Positions 8,142 to 18,902 of a DNA stretch of 64,000 bases are shown here, in pieces. The stretch is from Bog-532 sp963742865 (GTDB lineage Bacteria; Actinomycetota; Actinomycetes; Streptosporangiales; Streptosporangiaceae): positions 62,001-126,000 of the forward strand of contig CAVUNW010000007.1 in the NCBI GenBank assembly GCA_963742865.1, given 5' to 3'. A model generated the notes under the pieces. The model did no database searches, was not told the DNA's origin, and was given only the letters and a program-made list of their open reading frames with translations. A program made the position numbers and the translations under genes. The first letter of the stretch is position 1. Each line of letters opens with the position of its first letter.

Positions 8142-11100
8142 TCAGCCGTGCGATGCGGCCATGACGGCCTCGTTGACGTCGCGGCCCTCACGCTCGGCCA
8201 TCTGGGTCGCGCTGAGGACCCGCTTGTAGTCCTTCGGCATGATCTTGCCGAAGCGCGCCAGCGCCGCGTCCCAGTCCTCCAGCAGGCGCGCCGCGACCGT
8301 CGAGCCGGTCTCCGCCGCGTATGCCTCCACCACGTCGCGGAGGAAGCCGGCGTCGTCGCCGTCCATCGGGTCCAGGTCGACCATCTCGTGGTTGACCCGG
8401 TGCGCGGGCAGGTCGAGCACGTAGGCGACGCCCCCGGACATGCCGGCCGCGAAGTTGCGGCCGATGGGGCCGAGGACGACCACCCGGCCGCCGGTCATGT
8501 ACTCGCAGCCGTGGTCGCCCACGCCTTCGGACACGGCCACCGCGCCGGAGTTGCGCACGCAGAACCGCTCGCCGACGATGCCGCGCAGGAAGATCTGTCC
8601 CGCGGTGGCCCCGTAACCGATCACGTTGCCGGCGATGATCTGCTCGTCGGCGGCGAAGTTGGCCTCGGGGTCGGGGGCCACGATGACCCGCCCGCCGGAC
8701 AGGCCCTTGCCCACGTAGTCGTTGGCGTCCCCGGCGAGCCGCAGCGTGATGCCGCGGGGCAGGAACGCGCCGAACGACTGCCCGGCCGAGCCGCGGAATG
8801 AGATGTCGATCGTGTTGTCCGGGAGCCCCTCGGCGCCCCACCTCTTCGTCACCTCGTAGCCGAGCATGGTGCCGACGGTCCGGTTGACGTTCCGCACCGG
8901 CAGTTCCAGGCGCAGCGGCGTGCCGTCCTGGAGCGCACCCTCGGCCAGCTGGATCAGCGTGTTGTCGAGCGCGCGCTCGATGCCGTGGTCCTGGGTGGTG
9001 GTGTTGTGGCGCGCCGCGCCTTCGGGCAGCTCCGGCGTGTACAGCACCGGGGCCAGGTCAAGCCCGTGAGCCTTCCAGTGCGCCACGGCGGACTCGGCTT
9101 CCAGCATGCTGGCCTGGCCGACGGCCTCGGCCAGCGTCCGGAAGCCCATCTGGGCCAGGTACTCGCGCACCTCTTCCGCGATGAACTCGAAGAAGCTGAC
9201 CACGAACTCGGGCTGGCCGTTGAAGCGCTTGCGCAGTTCCGGGTTCTGGGTGGCGATGCCGACCGGGCAGGTGTCCAGGTGGCAGACGCGCATCATGATG
9301 CAGCCGGACACGACCAGCGGGGCGCTGGCGAAGCCGAACTCCTCCGCACCGAGCAGCGCGGCGACCACCACGTCGCGGCCGGTCTTGAGCTGCCCGTCGG
9401 CCTGGACCACGATCCGGTCGCGGAGCTTGTTGCGCAGCAGGGTCTGCTGGGTCTCGGCCAGCCCCAGCTCCCACGGCGTCCCGGCGTGCTTGAGGCTGGT
9501 CAGCGGGGCCGCACCGGTGCCGCCGTCGTGGCCGGAGATCAGCACCACGTCGGCATGCGCCTTGGACACGCCCGCCGCGACCGTGCCCACCCCGACCTCG
9601 GAGACCAGCTTCACGTGCACCCGCGCGGCCGGGCTGGCGTTCTTGAGGTCGTGGATGAGCTGGGCCAGGTCCTCGATGGAGTAGATGTCGTGGTGCGGCG
9701 GCGGGGAGATCAGCCCCACGCCGGGCGTGGAGTGCCGGGTGCGGGCGATCCACGGGTACACCTTGTGCCCGGGCAGCTGGCCGCCCTCGCCGGGCTTGGC
9801 TCCCTGGGCCATCTTGATCTGCACGTCGTCGGCGTTGGCCAGGTAGTGGCTGGTCACGCCGAACCGCCCGCTGGCCACCTGCTTGACCGCGGAGCGGCGC
9901 AGGTCACCGTTGGCGTCGCGGGTGAAGCGGTCCGCGTCCTCGCCGCCCTCACCGGTGTTGGACCGGCCGCCGAGGCGGTTCATCGCGATGGCGAGCGTCT
10001 CGTGCGCCTCGGCGGAGATCGACCCGTAGGACATGGCACCGGTAGAGAACCGCCGGACGATGCTCGCCGCCGATTCGACCTCCTCGATCGGGATCGGCTG
10101 CCGCGCGCCGGGCGCGTCCACGCCCTTGATGCGCATCAGCCCGCGCAGCGTCATCAGCCGCGCCGCCTGGTCGTCGACCAGGGACGTGTACTCCTTGAAG
10201 ATCTCGTACCGGCGGCTGCGCGTGGCGTGCTGCAGCTTGAAGACGGTCTGCGGGTTGAACAGGTGCGCCTCGCCCTCGCGGCGCCACTGGTACTCGCCGC
10301 CGATCTCCAGCCGCCGGTGCGCGGGATGCACGCCGCCCGGCGGGAAGGCGCGGGCCACGCGGCGGTGCGTTTCGGCCGCCAGCACGTCGAAGCCGACGCC
10401 GCCGAGCCGTGAGGTCGTGCCCTCGAAGCAGGTGCGGACGACCTCCTCGCCGAGCCCGGTGGCCTCAAAGATCTGCGCGCCGGTGTAAGAGGCGACGGTG
10501 GACACGCCCATCTTGGACATGATCTTCAGCAGGCCCTTGCCGAGCGCCTTGATCAGGCTGGCTGCGGCCTTGTCCTCGGTCACGCCCTCCAGCACACCGC
10601 GGCGGGCCATGTCACGGACCGTCTCGATGGCCAGGTACGGGGCCACCGCGGAGGCGCCGTAGCCGATCAGCAGGGCGACGTGATGGCATTCGCGGGCGTC
10701 GCCGGTCTCCACGATCAGGCCCACCTTGGTGCGGGTCTTCTCCCGGATCAGGTGGTGGTGCACCGCGCCGGTGAGCAGCAGCGAAGGAAAGGTGCTGTAT
10801 TACCGGGGACGACCCCCCGGAGCCCCCCGCTGCGCTGTGCGGCGGGACGACCCCCCGGAACCCCCCGCTGCGCTTCGCGCCCCGATGGCGGAATCCGGCC
10901 GTAACATCTGGGTTTCGGCGTCGCCGCTCATCGTGGGGTCGGCGACGCCGCGGTCGGAGAGGACGATGATGCGGGCGCCGTCGTTGATCGCCTCGGAGAC
11001 CTCCCAGCAGATCTCGGTCAGCCGCTGCCGCAGGGCCTCGCCGCCGGCGGCCGCGTCGTACCGGCCGTCGACCACGTGCGCGGCGAAGCCGGGCAGGTCG

Positions 11101-12887
11101 CCATCGGAGTTGATGTGCACGATCCGGGCCAGGTCGCTGTCGCTGATCACCGGGAACGGCAGCACCACCTGGCGGCAGGAGGCCGGGGACGGCTCGAACA
11201 GGTTCCGTTCCGGGCCGGTCGTGCTGGCCAGCGAGGTGATCAGCTCTTCCCGGATGGCGTCCAGCGGCGGGTTGGTGACCTGCGCGAACATCTGGGAGAA
11301 GTAGTCGAAGACGAGCCGCGGCCGGTCGGACAGCACCGGAAGAGGGGTGTCGGTGCCCATCGACCCGATCGGCTCGGCGCCGGTGCGGGCCATCGGGCCG
11401 AGGATGATGCGCAGCTCCTCTTCGGTGTAGCCGAACATCTGCTGCCGGGTGACCAGCTCGTCCGCGGCGGGCAGCGGCCGCTCCCGGGGCGGCAGGTCGT
11501 TCAGGTGCACCTGCCCGGCATGCAGCAGTTCCTCGTAGGGGTGCTCCTCGGCCAGCGCCGCCTTGACCTCTTCGTCCTCCACGATCCGGCCGGTGCCGGT
11601 GTCGGCGAGGAAGATCCGGCCGGGCTGCAGGCGGCCCTTGCGGACGACGGTGGCGGGGTCGATGTCCAGGACGCCGACCTCGCTGGCCAGGATGACCAGG
11701 CCGTCGCGGGTGATCCAGTAGCGGCCGGGGCGCAGCCCGTTGCGGTCCAGCACCGCGCCGATGACCGTCCCGTCGGTGAACGCGATCAGCGCGGGGCCGT
11801 CCCAGGGCTCCATCATGGCCGCGTGGAACTCATAGAAGGCCCGGCGCGCCGGGTCCATCTCCTCGTGGTTCTCCCACGGCTCGGGGATCATCATGAGCAC
11901 CGAATGCGGCAGCGACCGGCCGCCCATGTGCAGCAGTTCCAGGCACTCGTCGAAGCTGGCGGAGTCGCTGCCGTCCGGGTCCAGCACCGGGAAGATCCGG
12001 TCGATGCCGCGCCCGTCGGCGGAGTCCGGGATCAGGCTGCTGGACAGCATCGCCTCGCGGGCCCGCATCCAGTTCCGGTTGCCCCGGACCGTGTTGATCT
12101 CGCCGTTGTGCGCGATGTACCGGTACGGGTGCGCGAGCTGCCAGGACGGGAACGTGTTGGTGGAAAAGCGCGAGTGGACCAGAGCCAGCGCGGAACGGTA
12201 CCGCTCGTCGGACAGATCCGGGAAGAACGGCTCGACCTGCGGCGCGGACAGCATCCCCTTGTACACGATCGTCCGCGGCGACAGGCTCGCGAAGTACACG
12301 CTGGTTTCCCGGCGGGCGCGCTTGCGCAGGCAGAACGCCATCCGCTCCAGCTCGAGCCCGCGCTGGCGGCCGGCGCCGGCCACGAACAGCTGGGCGAGAT
12401 GGGGCAGCACGGCGCGCGCGCCGCGGCCGCAGACCTCGGGGTTGTGCGGGACGTCGCGCCAGCCGAGAACGACCAGGTTCTCGGCTCCGGCGAGCCGGGC
12501 GATGGCCGCCTTGGCCCGCTCGCGTTCGGCCAGTGCGGCCTCCTGGCCACTGGGGTCCTCGGGCAGGGCGGGCAGGAACACCAGGCCGGCCGCGTAGGAA
12601 CCGGCCGGCGGCAGATCAAAGTCACAGACCTCGCGGAAGAAGGCGTCCGGGATCTGGGTCAGGATGCCCGCGCCGTCCCCGGTCCCGGGGTCGCCGCCCT
12701 CGGCGCCGCGGTGCTCCAGGTTGCACAGGGCGGTGAGCGCCTTGGACACCACGTCGTGCCCGGGCCGGCCGGTCAGATCGGCAATGAAGCCAACGCCACA
12801 GGCGTCATGCTCGAAACGGCTGTCATACAGTCCCTGAGGCCCACTGATCCCGTGGTCCTGTCCCTGTGCTCTGCCGGCAGGCGCCAT
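8142..12887 (-). CDS. gltB: Glutamate synthase large (alpha) subunit, interrupted by an in-frame stop
   Basis: Large subunit of NADPH-GOGAT: glutaminase domain, central domain, FMN/[3Fe-4S] synthase domain and C-terminal beta-helix. The start near 12887 has GGAG upstream. The propeptide ends before the catalytic Cys in DACGVGFIADLTG. The synthase domain shows YGSISAEAHETLAIAM and the Fe-S motif CHLDTCPVGIATQ. After the conserved LSDRG in the central domain, about 40 extra codons rich in Gly, Arg and Ser end in an in-frame TAA (10802-10800). The same frame then resumes immediately with PSLLLTGAVHHHLIREKTRT, the expected continuation. The insert contains two copies of a short GC-rich repeat. 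It is either a real disruption yielding two polypeptides or an assembly artefact. Confidence 0.85.
10807..10874. repeat. Two tandem copies of a short GC-rich repeat inside gltB
   Basis: Copies begin at 10807 and 10845 (38-bp period) and share the core ACCCCCCGGARCCCCCCGC followed by TGCGCT. A related core occurs at 47412-47443, so this looks like a dispersed small repeat. Its presence coincides exactly with extra codons absent from other GltB proteins. Confidence 0.65.
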
Positions 12888-13028
12888 CAAAACTCCTGTC
12901 GTCGTCTCGTCTGCTTCTGCTGATGCGGTCGGGACGGCGCTGGCCCTGCCGCGAAGGCCGTAGAACGGCTCGCTGGCTACGCGAAAGTTACGCCCACATT
13001 ACATCACCGGACGAATCGCGCCCAAGAT

Positions 13029-13904
13029 CTAAGAGGCACCGATTGCGGCCCGTCCTGGCTGGTGCCGGGGCTGCCCGGGCGCGATGACATCTGGCCCGTG
13101 CCGGTGCCGGGTCCGGTAGAGGTACACGGCCGCCCCGGCCACCGTGGCCAGCTCCGCCCATTGCGCCACCCGCAGCCCGGCCAGGTGCGGCGCAGGCGCG
13201 ATGAGCAGCCATTCGGCGGCGAAGAGGCCGGCGCAGGTGAGCGCCAGCTGGAGGGAGAAGGCGCGCGCGCCGAGCAGCGCGAACCGCCGCGTGGCCCACA
13301 GCACGAGCCCGCCCGCGACCGCGCACCACAGCGCTTCGTAGCCGAGCACGGGCTCAAACGTGGCAAAGTTCTCATACCCCGCGAGGCGATGCACCGGCGC
13401 GATCTCCACCGCCCACGGCAGCGCCGACGGCTGGCCGTACGCCTGCTGGCTGAACCAGCCGCCCAGGCTCGCGATGGCCGCGCCGAACGCCACGCCCGGC
13501 GCGGCGGCCCCGGCGATCGGCCCCAGCCGCACCCCGGCCCGGCGGCAGGCGATCCAGGCCCCGAGGGCGCCGAGCCCCACGGCCCCGGGCACGCCGATGG
13601 CGCCGTCCCAGGCCCGCGCCGCGGACCACAGGTCGGGCCGCGACGGGAACAGCCGCGTGCCCTCGTGCACGACCGCGCCCGCCGCGGCGCCGATGAGGCC
13701 GAACGGAACCGCCCAGGCGGCCACGTCCAGGACCGTGCCCTGCGCGCCGCCCGCGCGGGTGTATCGCCTGGCGGTCAGCCAGACCGCGATGATGATGCCG
13801 AGCACGATGCAGAGCGCGTATCCCCGCACCGGCAGCGGCCCGAGGTGCCATTGGCCCCGGGCCGGGCTGGGGAGGTACGCGACCGGCAGGTTCGGCAGCG
13901 TCAG
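13029..13904 (-). CDS. lgt: Lgt-like membrane protein lacking catalytic signature residues
   Basis: By position and sequence this is prolipoprotein diacylglyceryl transferase, the inner-membrane enzyme that lipidates lipobox cysteines. The N-terminus (LPSPARGQWHLGPLPVRGYA) and WDGAIGVPGAVGLGALGAW match the family, with about seven membrane segments. The active-site signature usually reads GRxGNxxN, but here it is IASLGGWFSQQAYG. The conserved Arg and both Asn are gone, the downstream TFHPTFLYE is TFEPVLGYE, and the Arg residues of the late GRxxxExLR motif are missing. The frame is uninterrupted, so sequencing indels do not explain this. The only start near the family N-terminus is CTG at 13904, overlapping the trpA stop. 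It may be a degenerate or repurposed paralogue. Confidence 0.75.
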   Translation of the reverse strand: MTLPNLPVAYLPSPARGQWHLGPLPVRGYALCIVLGIIIAVWLTARRYTRAGGAQGTVLDVAAWAVPFGLIGAAAGAVVHEGTRLFPSRPDLWSAARAWDGAIGVPGAVGLGALGAWIACRRAGVRLGPIAGAAAPGVAFGAAIASLGGWFSQQAYGQPSALPWAVEIAPVHRLAGYENFATFEPVLGYEALWCAVAGGLVLWATRRFALLGARAFSLQLALTCAGLFAAEWLLIAPAPHLAGLRVAQWAELATVAGAAVYLYRTRHRHGPDVIAPGQPRHQPGRAAIGAS

Positions 13905-14745
13905 CTCCCGGGGGACGTGCCCGCAGTTGTGCCCGGGGCGGTGACTGGCTCCCCCCGGACGCCGGACGCCAGCTCGGCGGCCAGGTCGCGGACCGCGGCC
14001 ACTCCGGCGGTGAGGTCGGGCGCGGCCAGCAGGCGCTGGACGAACGCGGAACCGACGATCACGCCGTCGGCGAACTTCGCCACCTCGGCGGCCTGGGCGC
14101 CGTCGCGGACGCCGAGCCCCACCGCAACCGGCAGCTTGGTGTGCGCGCGGACCGTGCCGACCAGCCCGGCGGCCAGCCCGCTGACGGCCTCCCGCGCCCC
14201 GGTGATGCCCATGAGCGAAGCCGCGTAGACGAACCCCCGGCACCGCGCGGTCACGGTGGCGATCCGGGCCTCGGACGAGCTCGGCGCGACCAGGAAGACC
14301 CGGTCCAGCCCGTAGGCGTCGGACGCCTCCAGCCAGGGGCCGGCCTCCTCCGGCGGCAGGTCCGGGGTGATCAGGCCCGCGCCGCCGGCCGCGGCGAGGT
14401 CACGCGCGAACGCGGTGACGCCGTAGTGGTCGACGGGGTTCCAGTAGGTCATGACGAGCGCGGGCACGCCCGCCCCGGCGATGGCTTCGACCGTGCGCAG
14501 CGTGTCGGCGACCTTGGTGCCCGCGCTCAGCGCAGCGCGGGTGGCCTCCTGGATGACGGGGCCGTCTATCAGCGGGTCCGAGTACGGCAGCCCAACCTCG
14601 ATGATGTCCGCGCCCGCTTCGGCCATCGCCACGGCCGCGGCGATCGCGCCGTCGACGCTGGGGAAACCCGTCGGCAGGTAGCCGATCAGCGCGGCCCGGT
14701 TCCCGGCGGCCGCCTGGTCGAAGGCCTCCGGGACACGCTGGTCAC
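13901..14745 (-). CDS. trpA: Tryptophan synthase alpha chain, likely frameshift at start
   Basis: Cleaves indole-3-glycerol phosphate to indole, which is channelled to TrpB. Motifs are LIGYLPTGFPSVDGAIAA, the catalytic Glu and Asp in DIIEVGLPYSDP, LVMTYWNPV, YAASLMGITGAR and VGLGVRDGAQAAEVAK. A GTG at 14745 overlaps the trpB stop in GTGA fashion but is one base out of frame with the conserved protein, and no in-frame start codon precedes AFDQAAAGNRAAL. A single-base error in the first ten codons is the simplest reading. The stop overlaps the proposed CTG start of the lgt-like gene. Confidence 0.85.
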
Positions 14746-15968
14746 AGGCCCAGCCGTTCGGACACGGTGGCCACGTCCTTGTCGCCCCGGCCGGACAGGT
14801 TGACCAGGAGCAGGCCATCCGGGCCGAGTTCCGGGCCGATCTGCAGGGCGCCGGCCAGCGCGTGCGCGGATTCCAGCGCGGGGATGATCCCCTCGGTGCG
14901 GCAGAGCACGCCGAAGGCGTCCAGGGCCTGCTCGTCCGTGACCGCGCGGTAGCTGGCACGGCCGCCCTCCCGCAGCCAGACGTGCTCCGGGCCCACGCCC
15001 GGGTAGTCCAGGCCGGCCGAGATCGAGTGCGTTGGCAGCGTCTGCCCCTCGTCGTCCTGCAGCAGGTAGGTGCGCATGCCATGCAGCACACCCGCCGATC
15101 CGGCGGTGAGCGTGGCCGCGTTACGGCCCGGTTCCGGCCCTTCGCCGCCCGCTTCGCACCCGATGAGCCGAACGGAGGTGTCGGGGACGAAGGCGTGGAA
15201 GATACCGATCGCGTTGGAGCCGCCGCCGACGCAGGCGACCACGGCGTCCGGCAGCCGGCCGGTCATGGCCAGCACCTGCTCGCGTGCTTCCACGCCGATC
15301 ACGCGCTGGAAGTCGCGCACCATCATCGGGAACGGATGCGGGCCGCCGACCGAGCCGATGCAGTAGTGCGTGTTCTCGACGGAGGCGACCCAGTCCCGGA
15401 ACGCCTCATTCATCGCGTCCTTGAGCGTGCGGCTCCCCGAGGTAACCGAGATGACCTCCGCGCCGAGCATGCGCATCCGGGAGACGTTCAGCGCCTGGCG
15501 CCGGGTGTCTTCCTCACCCATGTAGACCACGCAGTCCAGGCCGAACAGGGCACACGCGGTCGCGGTGGCCACGCCGTGCTGCCCAGCGCCGGTCTCGGCG
15601 ATGACGCGGGTCTTGCCCATCCGCCGGGTCAGCAGGGCCTGGCCGAGCACGTTATTGATCTTGTGCGAGCCGGTGTGCGTCAGGTCCTCGCGCTTGAGCA
15701 GCACCCGGCAGCCGGCCTGGGCGCCGAACCGGGGGACCTCGGTGACCAGCGTCGGGCGGCCGGCGTAGTCGTGCAGCAGGCGGCCCAGCTCGGCCTGGAA
15801 CTCCGGGTCGGCCTGGGCCGCCACGTACTGCGCGGTCAGCTCGTCCAGGGCGGAGGTCAGCGCCTCGGGGGCGAAGCTGCCGCCGTAGATGCCGAAGTGG
15901 CCGGTGGCGTCGGGCACGATACAGCTCGCGCCGGGATTCCCGGGGCGGGTGCCGACGTCGCTGGTCAT
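14742..15968 (-). CDS. trpB: Tryptophan synthase beta chain
   Basis: PLP-dependent subunit joining indole and serine to make tryptophan; it works as an alpha2-beta2 complex with TrpA. The 408-residue frame is intact from ATG 15968. Visible motifs are the PLP lysine in HTGSHKINN, ETGAGQHGVATATA, MGEEDTRRQALNVSRM, the phosphate-binding GGGSNAIG and SAGLDYPGVGPEH. It sits between trpC and trpA, ends by overlapping trpA, and is part of the minus-strand trp cluster. The length matches the family. Confidence 0.95.
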   Translation of the reverse strand: MTSDVGTRPGNPGASCIVPDATGHFGIYGGSFAPEALTSALDELTAQYVAAQADPEFQAELGRLLHDYAGRPTLVTEVPRFGAQAGCRVLLKREDLTHTGSHKINNVLGQALLTRRMGKTRVIAETGAGQHGVATATACALFGLDCVVYMGEEDTRRQALNVSRMRMLGAEVISVTSGSRTLKDAMNEAFRDWVASVENTHYCIGSVGGPHPFPMMVRDFQRVIGVEAREQVLAMTGRLPDAVVACVGGGSNAIGIFHAFVPDTSVRLIGCEAGGEGPEPGRNAATLTAGSAGVLHGMRTYLLQDDEGQTLPTHSISAGLDYPGVGPEHVWLREGGRASYRAVTDEQALDAFGVLCRTEGIIPALESAHALAGALQIGPELGPDGLLLVNLSGRGDKDVATVSERLGL

Positions 15969-15984
15969 GGGCGATCACGGCTGG

Positions 15985-16795
15985 TCATGGGCGGTCACCG
16001 CGGAGCGCCGGATGGGAGGCCGCCGTCACCAGGTCGGCGACGGCTGCACGCGGGTCCTTGCCGGTGACGAGGCTCTCCCCCACCAGCACCGCGTCGGCGC
16101 CGGCGGCGGCGTAGGCGAGCAGGTCGTGCGGCCCGCGGACGCCGGACTCAGCGATCTTGACGATGGCGTCCGGGATCCGCGGCAGCATGGAGGACACGTA
16201 CGCGGCGGTCGAGCCGCAGCGTGGTCAGATCACGCGCGTTGACGCCGATGACCTTGGCGCCGGCGTCCACCGCCCGCTCGAGCTCGGCCTCGGCGTGGAT
16301 CTCGACCAGCGGCACCAGGCCGATCGAGTAGGCGCGTTCCACCAGCGAAACCAGCGCGCTCTGCTCCAGCGCGGCCACGATGAGCAGGACCAGGTCGGCC
16401 CCGTGGGCGCGGGCCTCCCAGAGCTGGTAGGAGCTGACCACGAAGTCCTTGCGCAGCAGCGGGACCTGGACGGCCTTGCGGACCGCGGCCAGGTCGGCCA
16501 GGGAGCCGCCGAACCGGCGCTTTTCGGTGAGCACGCTGATGATCCGGGCGCCGCCGGACTGGTAGGCGGCGGCCAGCGCGGCGGGATCCGCGATCTCCGC
16601 CATCGCGCCGTTGGACGGGCTGGCCCGTTTGACTTCGGCGATGACGCTGACGCCGTCCGCCTTGAGCGAGGCGGCCCCGTCGCGGGGGGACGGGGCGCCG
16701 GCGGCCATTTCCTTGAGCTGGTCAAGGGAGACGCGCCGCTGGCGTTCGGCGAGATCGGCGCGTACGCCGTCAAGGATCTCGTCGAGCACTGTCAC
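15985..16795 (-). CDS. trpC: Indole-3-glycerol phosphate synthase, one frameshift
   Basis: TIM-barrel enzyme closing the indole ring from 1-(2-carboxyphenylamino)-1-deoxyribulose 5-phosphate. The first part shows EVKRASPSNGAMAEI with the catalytic Lys, LLRKDFVVSSYQLWEAR and GVNARDLTTLRLDR. After a one-base shift near 16200 the rest continues as MLPRIPDAIVKIAESGVRGP and AVLVGESLVTGKDPRAAV. Total length of about 269 residues fits the family. The gap to trpB is 16 nt. No trpE, trpG, trpD or trpF lies next to it. The window's HisA may supply TrpF activity, as PriA does in other actinomycetes. Confidence 0.9.
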
Positions 16796-17604
16796 GCGGT
16801 TCGCAGCCCCTCAGGATCGGATGGTGTGCCACCGATGCTAGCTGGGCGACGTGAGCGGCCTGGCAGGCACCCCGCGGTTTGGCCCTGCCGCGTGTGCCCG
16901 GCTGGGTGTCCAGGATGTAGCCGACGCCGCGGACGGTGCGGAGGCCGGCGCCCGGCTCCGGGCCAAGCTTGGCCCGGAGCGGGCGACGTGGACGTCGACC
17001 GCCCGGGCCGAGGTGGCCGCCGGCCCACGCGGTCTGCAGCGGCTCGCGGGTCAGCACGTGGCCGGGATGGGCGGCCAGCGCCGAGAGCAGGGCGGATTCG
17101 GCCGGGAGTAAGAGGGATGTGGACCGGCCGGGGTGACGGCCTGGTGGGTGCGCTGCTGGGATGCCAGGGTCAGGTTCCCGCGTGGCCGGTGCGGGCCGGA
17201 GCTGCCGGGGCGGCGGGCTGGGGGGCCGTGATGGGTGGGACGAGCCCGGGGGCGGCGGACAGGACGCGGGAGACGAGCATGCGAGGGCTGAACGGGCGGT
17301 AGAGGCAGGGGTCGGCGCGATACGCAGGTCACGGGGGCGCATGCTGGCGCAGATCAGGTAGAGGGCGGGCGTGGGGTTCTGGGGCGACGGCTTTGCTGAC
17401 CAGGCGGCGGAGGCGGCGGGCGTCGAGGCCGGGCATGGTCAGGTCGAGGACGGCGACGTCGGCAGTCCGGGCGATCAGGGCCGCCATGGTTTCCTCCGCG
17501 CCCGTGGTGACGGTGACCGGCAGGCCGGCGCGCGCCAGGTAGCGGCGGGCCAGCTCGGCGACCTCGGGTTCGTGCTCGGCCAGCAGGACGGCACCGTGGG
17601 TCAC
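16770..17604 (-). CDS. OmpR-type response regulator, frameshifted
   Basis: The N-terminal receiver reads AVLLAEHEPEVAELARRYL and, further on, VAVLDLTMPGLDARRLRR with the phospho-Asp. The C-terminal winged helix is recognisable in ESALLSALAAHPGHVLTREP, LRAKLGPEPGAGLRTVRGVG and YILDTQPG. The middle needs at least two frame changes (near 17330 and 17000-17060). The acidic pocket normally reads ED or DD before the phospho-Asp strand; here it is E-H, so Mg binding may be weakened. The stop slightly overlaps trpC. No sensor kinase is adjacent. Placement inside a trp cluster suggests co-transcription, but its targets are unknown. Confidence 0.6.
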
Positions 17605-18405
17605 GGAATGCTGGAACCGGGCTCGCGCAGGGACCCGGTGGGATCCTCACCGCGGCTGATCGAGTCCCACAGGCTGGCCGGATCGGGGGTACCGGCCGGG
17701 CCGGGGGCAGCGGACCCGGGCGGGGGAGAACGGCCCGCGACGGCCGCGCCGCCTGGCCGGCCCGCCGGCGATGAGCTCGTACCGGCGCGACATGACCGGC
17801 CAGCGGGTGCCGCGCCAGACGGTGAGCAGGCCCGCCGCGACGAGGGCGGCCGCGCCGGCGAAGACCGCGACCCGCCAGGGCACGCCGAGCAGCACGGTGT
17901 GGGCCGAAGAGTCGCCGGTGACCACCGCACCGGCTCGACGAGCAGGTGCCGGACCCCCGGTGGTGGAGCCGGAGCCGCCGGAGGCGACCGAGGCCGACGA
18001 GCTGACCTTGGACTGACGCGGCGGCGACGATGCGGGCCGCACTGAGCGAGCCGCTGGCCGCCACGACGGTGCCGGCGCCGCAGAGGGCGAGCACGGCGCC
18101 CGGCGGCGCGGCGGAGCTACGCCGCGGGTGGCGATGACGGCGGCCAGGCAGGCCAGCCCGGCCAGGGCCAGTGCGCCCGGCCGCGGGCACCAGGTCCTGG
18201 CCGGTGACGGTGATCGACTGCGACGGGAGCGGCCGCGGCGCGTCGTAGACGGCGCGGGCCCAGCCCTGCCGGACGGCCAGCAGCGCCAGCCCGGCCCCGG
18301 CCGCGCCGAGCAGCAGCATCAGCACGAACTCACGGCGGGGCCGCGGGACGGCCGGCGCACGCGCGGACGGGAGCAGCGGCGGCGGGCTTCCGCGGGATCA
18401 GCCAT
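17601..18405 (-). CDS. Trp-region conserved membrane protein (TIGR02234-like), frameshifted
   Basis: Small multi-pass membrane protein typically found inside actinobacterial trp operons; function unknown. ATG at 18405 overlaps the hisI stop. Recognisable segments are REFVLMLLLGAAGAGLAL, a loop with SQSITVTGQDLVPA, ALCGAGTVVAASGSL, a Ser/Gly-rich extracytoplasmic linker, LLGVPWRVAVFAGAAALVAA with TVWRGTRWPVMSRRYE, and the usual terminal SRGEDPTGS. These lie in three frames, so several indels are present. About four membrane helices can be inferred. Confidence 0.7.
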
Positions 18406-18798
18406 CCGCGGTGACCGGTTCGGGCGCGCGCGCCCGCCACGGCGTCCAGGCGGTCGGCGTCGAAGCAGGTCCGGTCGCCGGTGTGGCAGGCCGCGCCGAC
18501 CTGGTCGACCTGGACCAGGACGGTGTCGCCGTCGCAGTCCAGCGCCACCGACTTGACCCACTGCTGGTGGCCGGAGGTCTCGCCCTTGACCCAGTACTCC
18601 TGGCGGCTGCGGGACCAGTAGGTACAGCGGCCGGTGGTGAGCGTGCGATGCAGCGCCTCGTCGTCCATCCAGCCGACCATCAGCACCTCGCCGGTGTCAT
18701 GCTGCTGGGCGACCGCCGGGAACAGGCCAGCGGCGTCGCGCTTCAGCCGCCGGGCGATACCCGGGATCCAGGGCAGAAGGGTGGGCGGCAGTGCTCAT
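18398..18798 (-). CDS. hisI: Phosphoribosyl-AMP cyclohydrolase, frameshifted
   Basis: Catalyses the third step of histidine synthesis, opening the adenine ring of PR-AMP. The core is in one frame: LMVGWMDDEALHRTLTTGR, YWSRSRQEYWVKGETSG and the metal-binding CDGDTVLVQVDQVGAACHTG. The N-terminus starting at ATG 18798 (MSTAAHPSALDP) joins the core after a shift near 18755 (IARRLKRDAAGLFPAVAQQ). The C-terminus needs another shift to end at EPVTADG. The stop overlaps the next gene's ATG (ATGGCTGA). In Streptomyces trpE lies immediately after hisI; here it is absent. Confidence 0.85.
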
Positions 18799-18902
18799 TG
18801 TCCCCTCATTCCTGGCGTCACGCCCCGCTCAGGGGCGCAGTCACCAGCCTAGCCGGGACCACGCTATCGGCCGGGCCTGAGAGCACCCCCTACGATGCCC
18901 GG

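Noticed and set aside
10800..10935. Intein or group II intron in gltB
   Set aside because: The insert is only about 120 bp and has no splicing-domain motifs or ribozyme-like structure.
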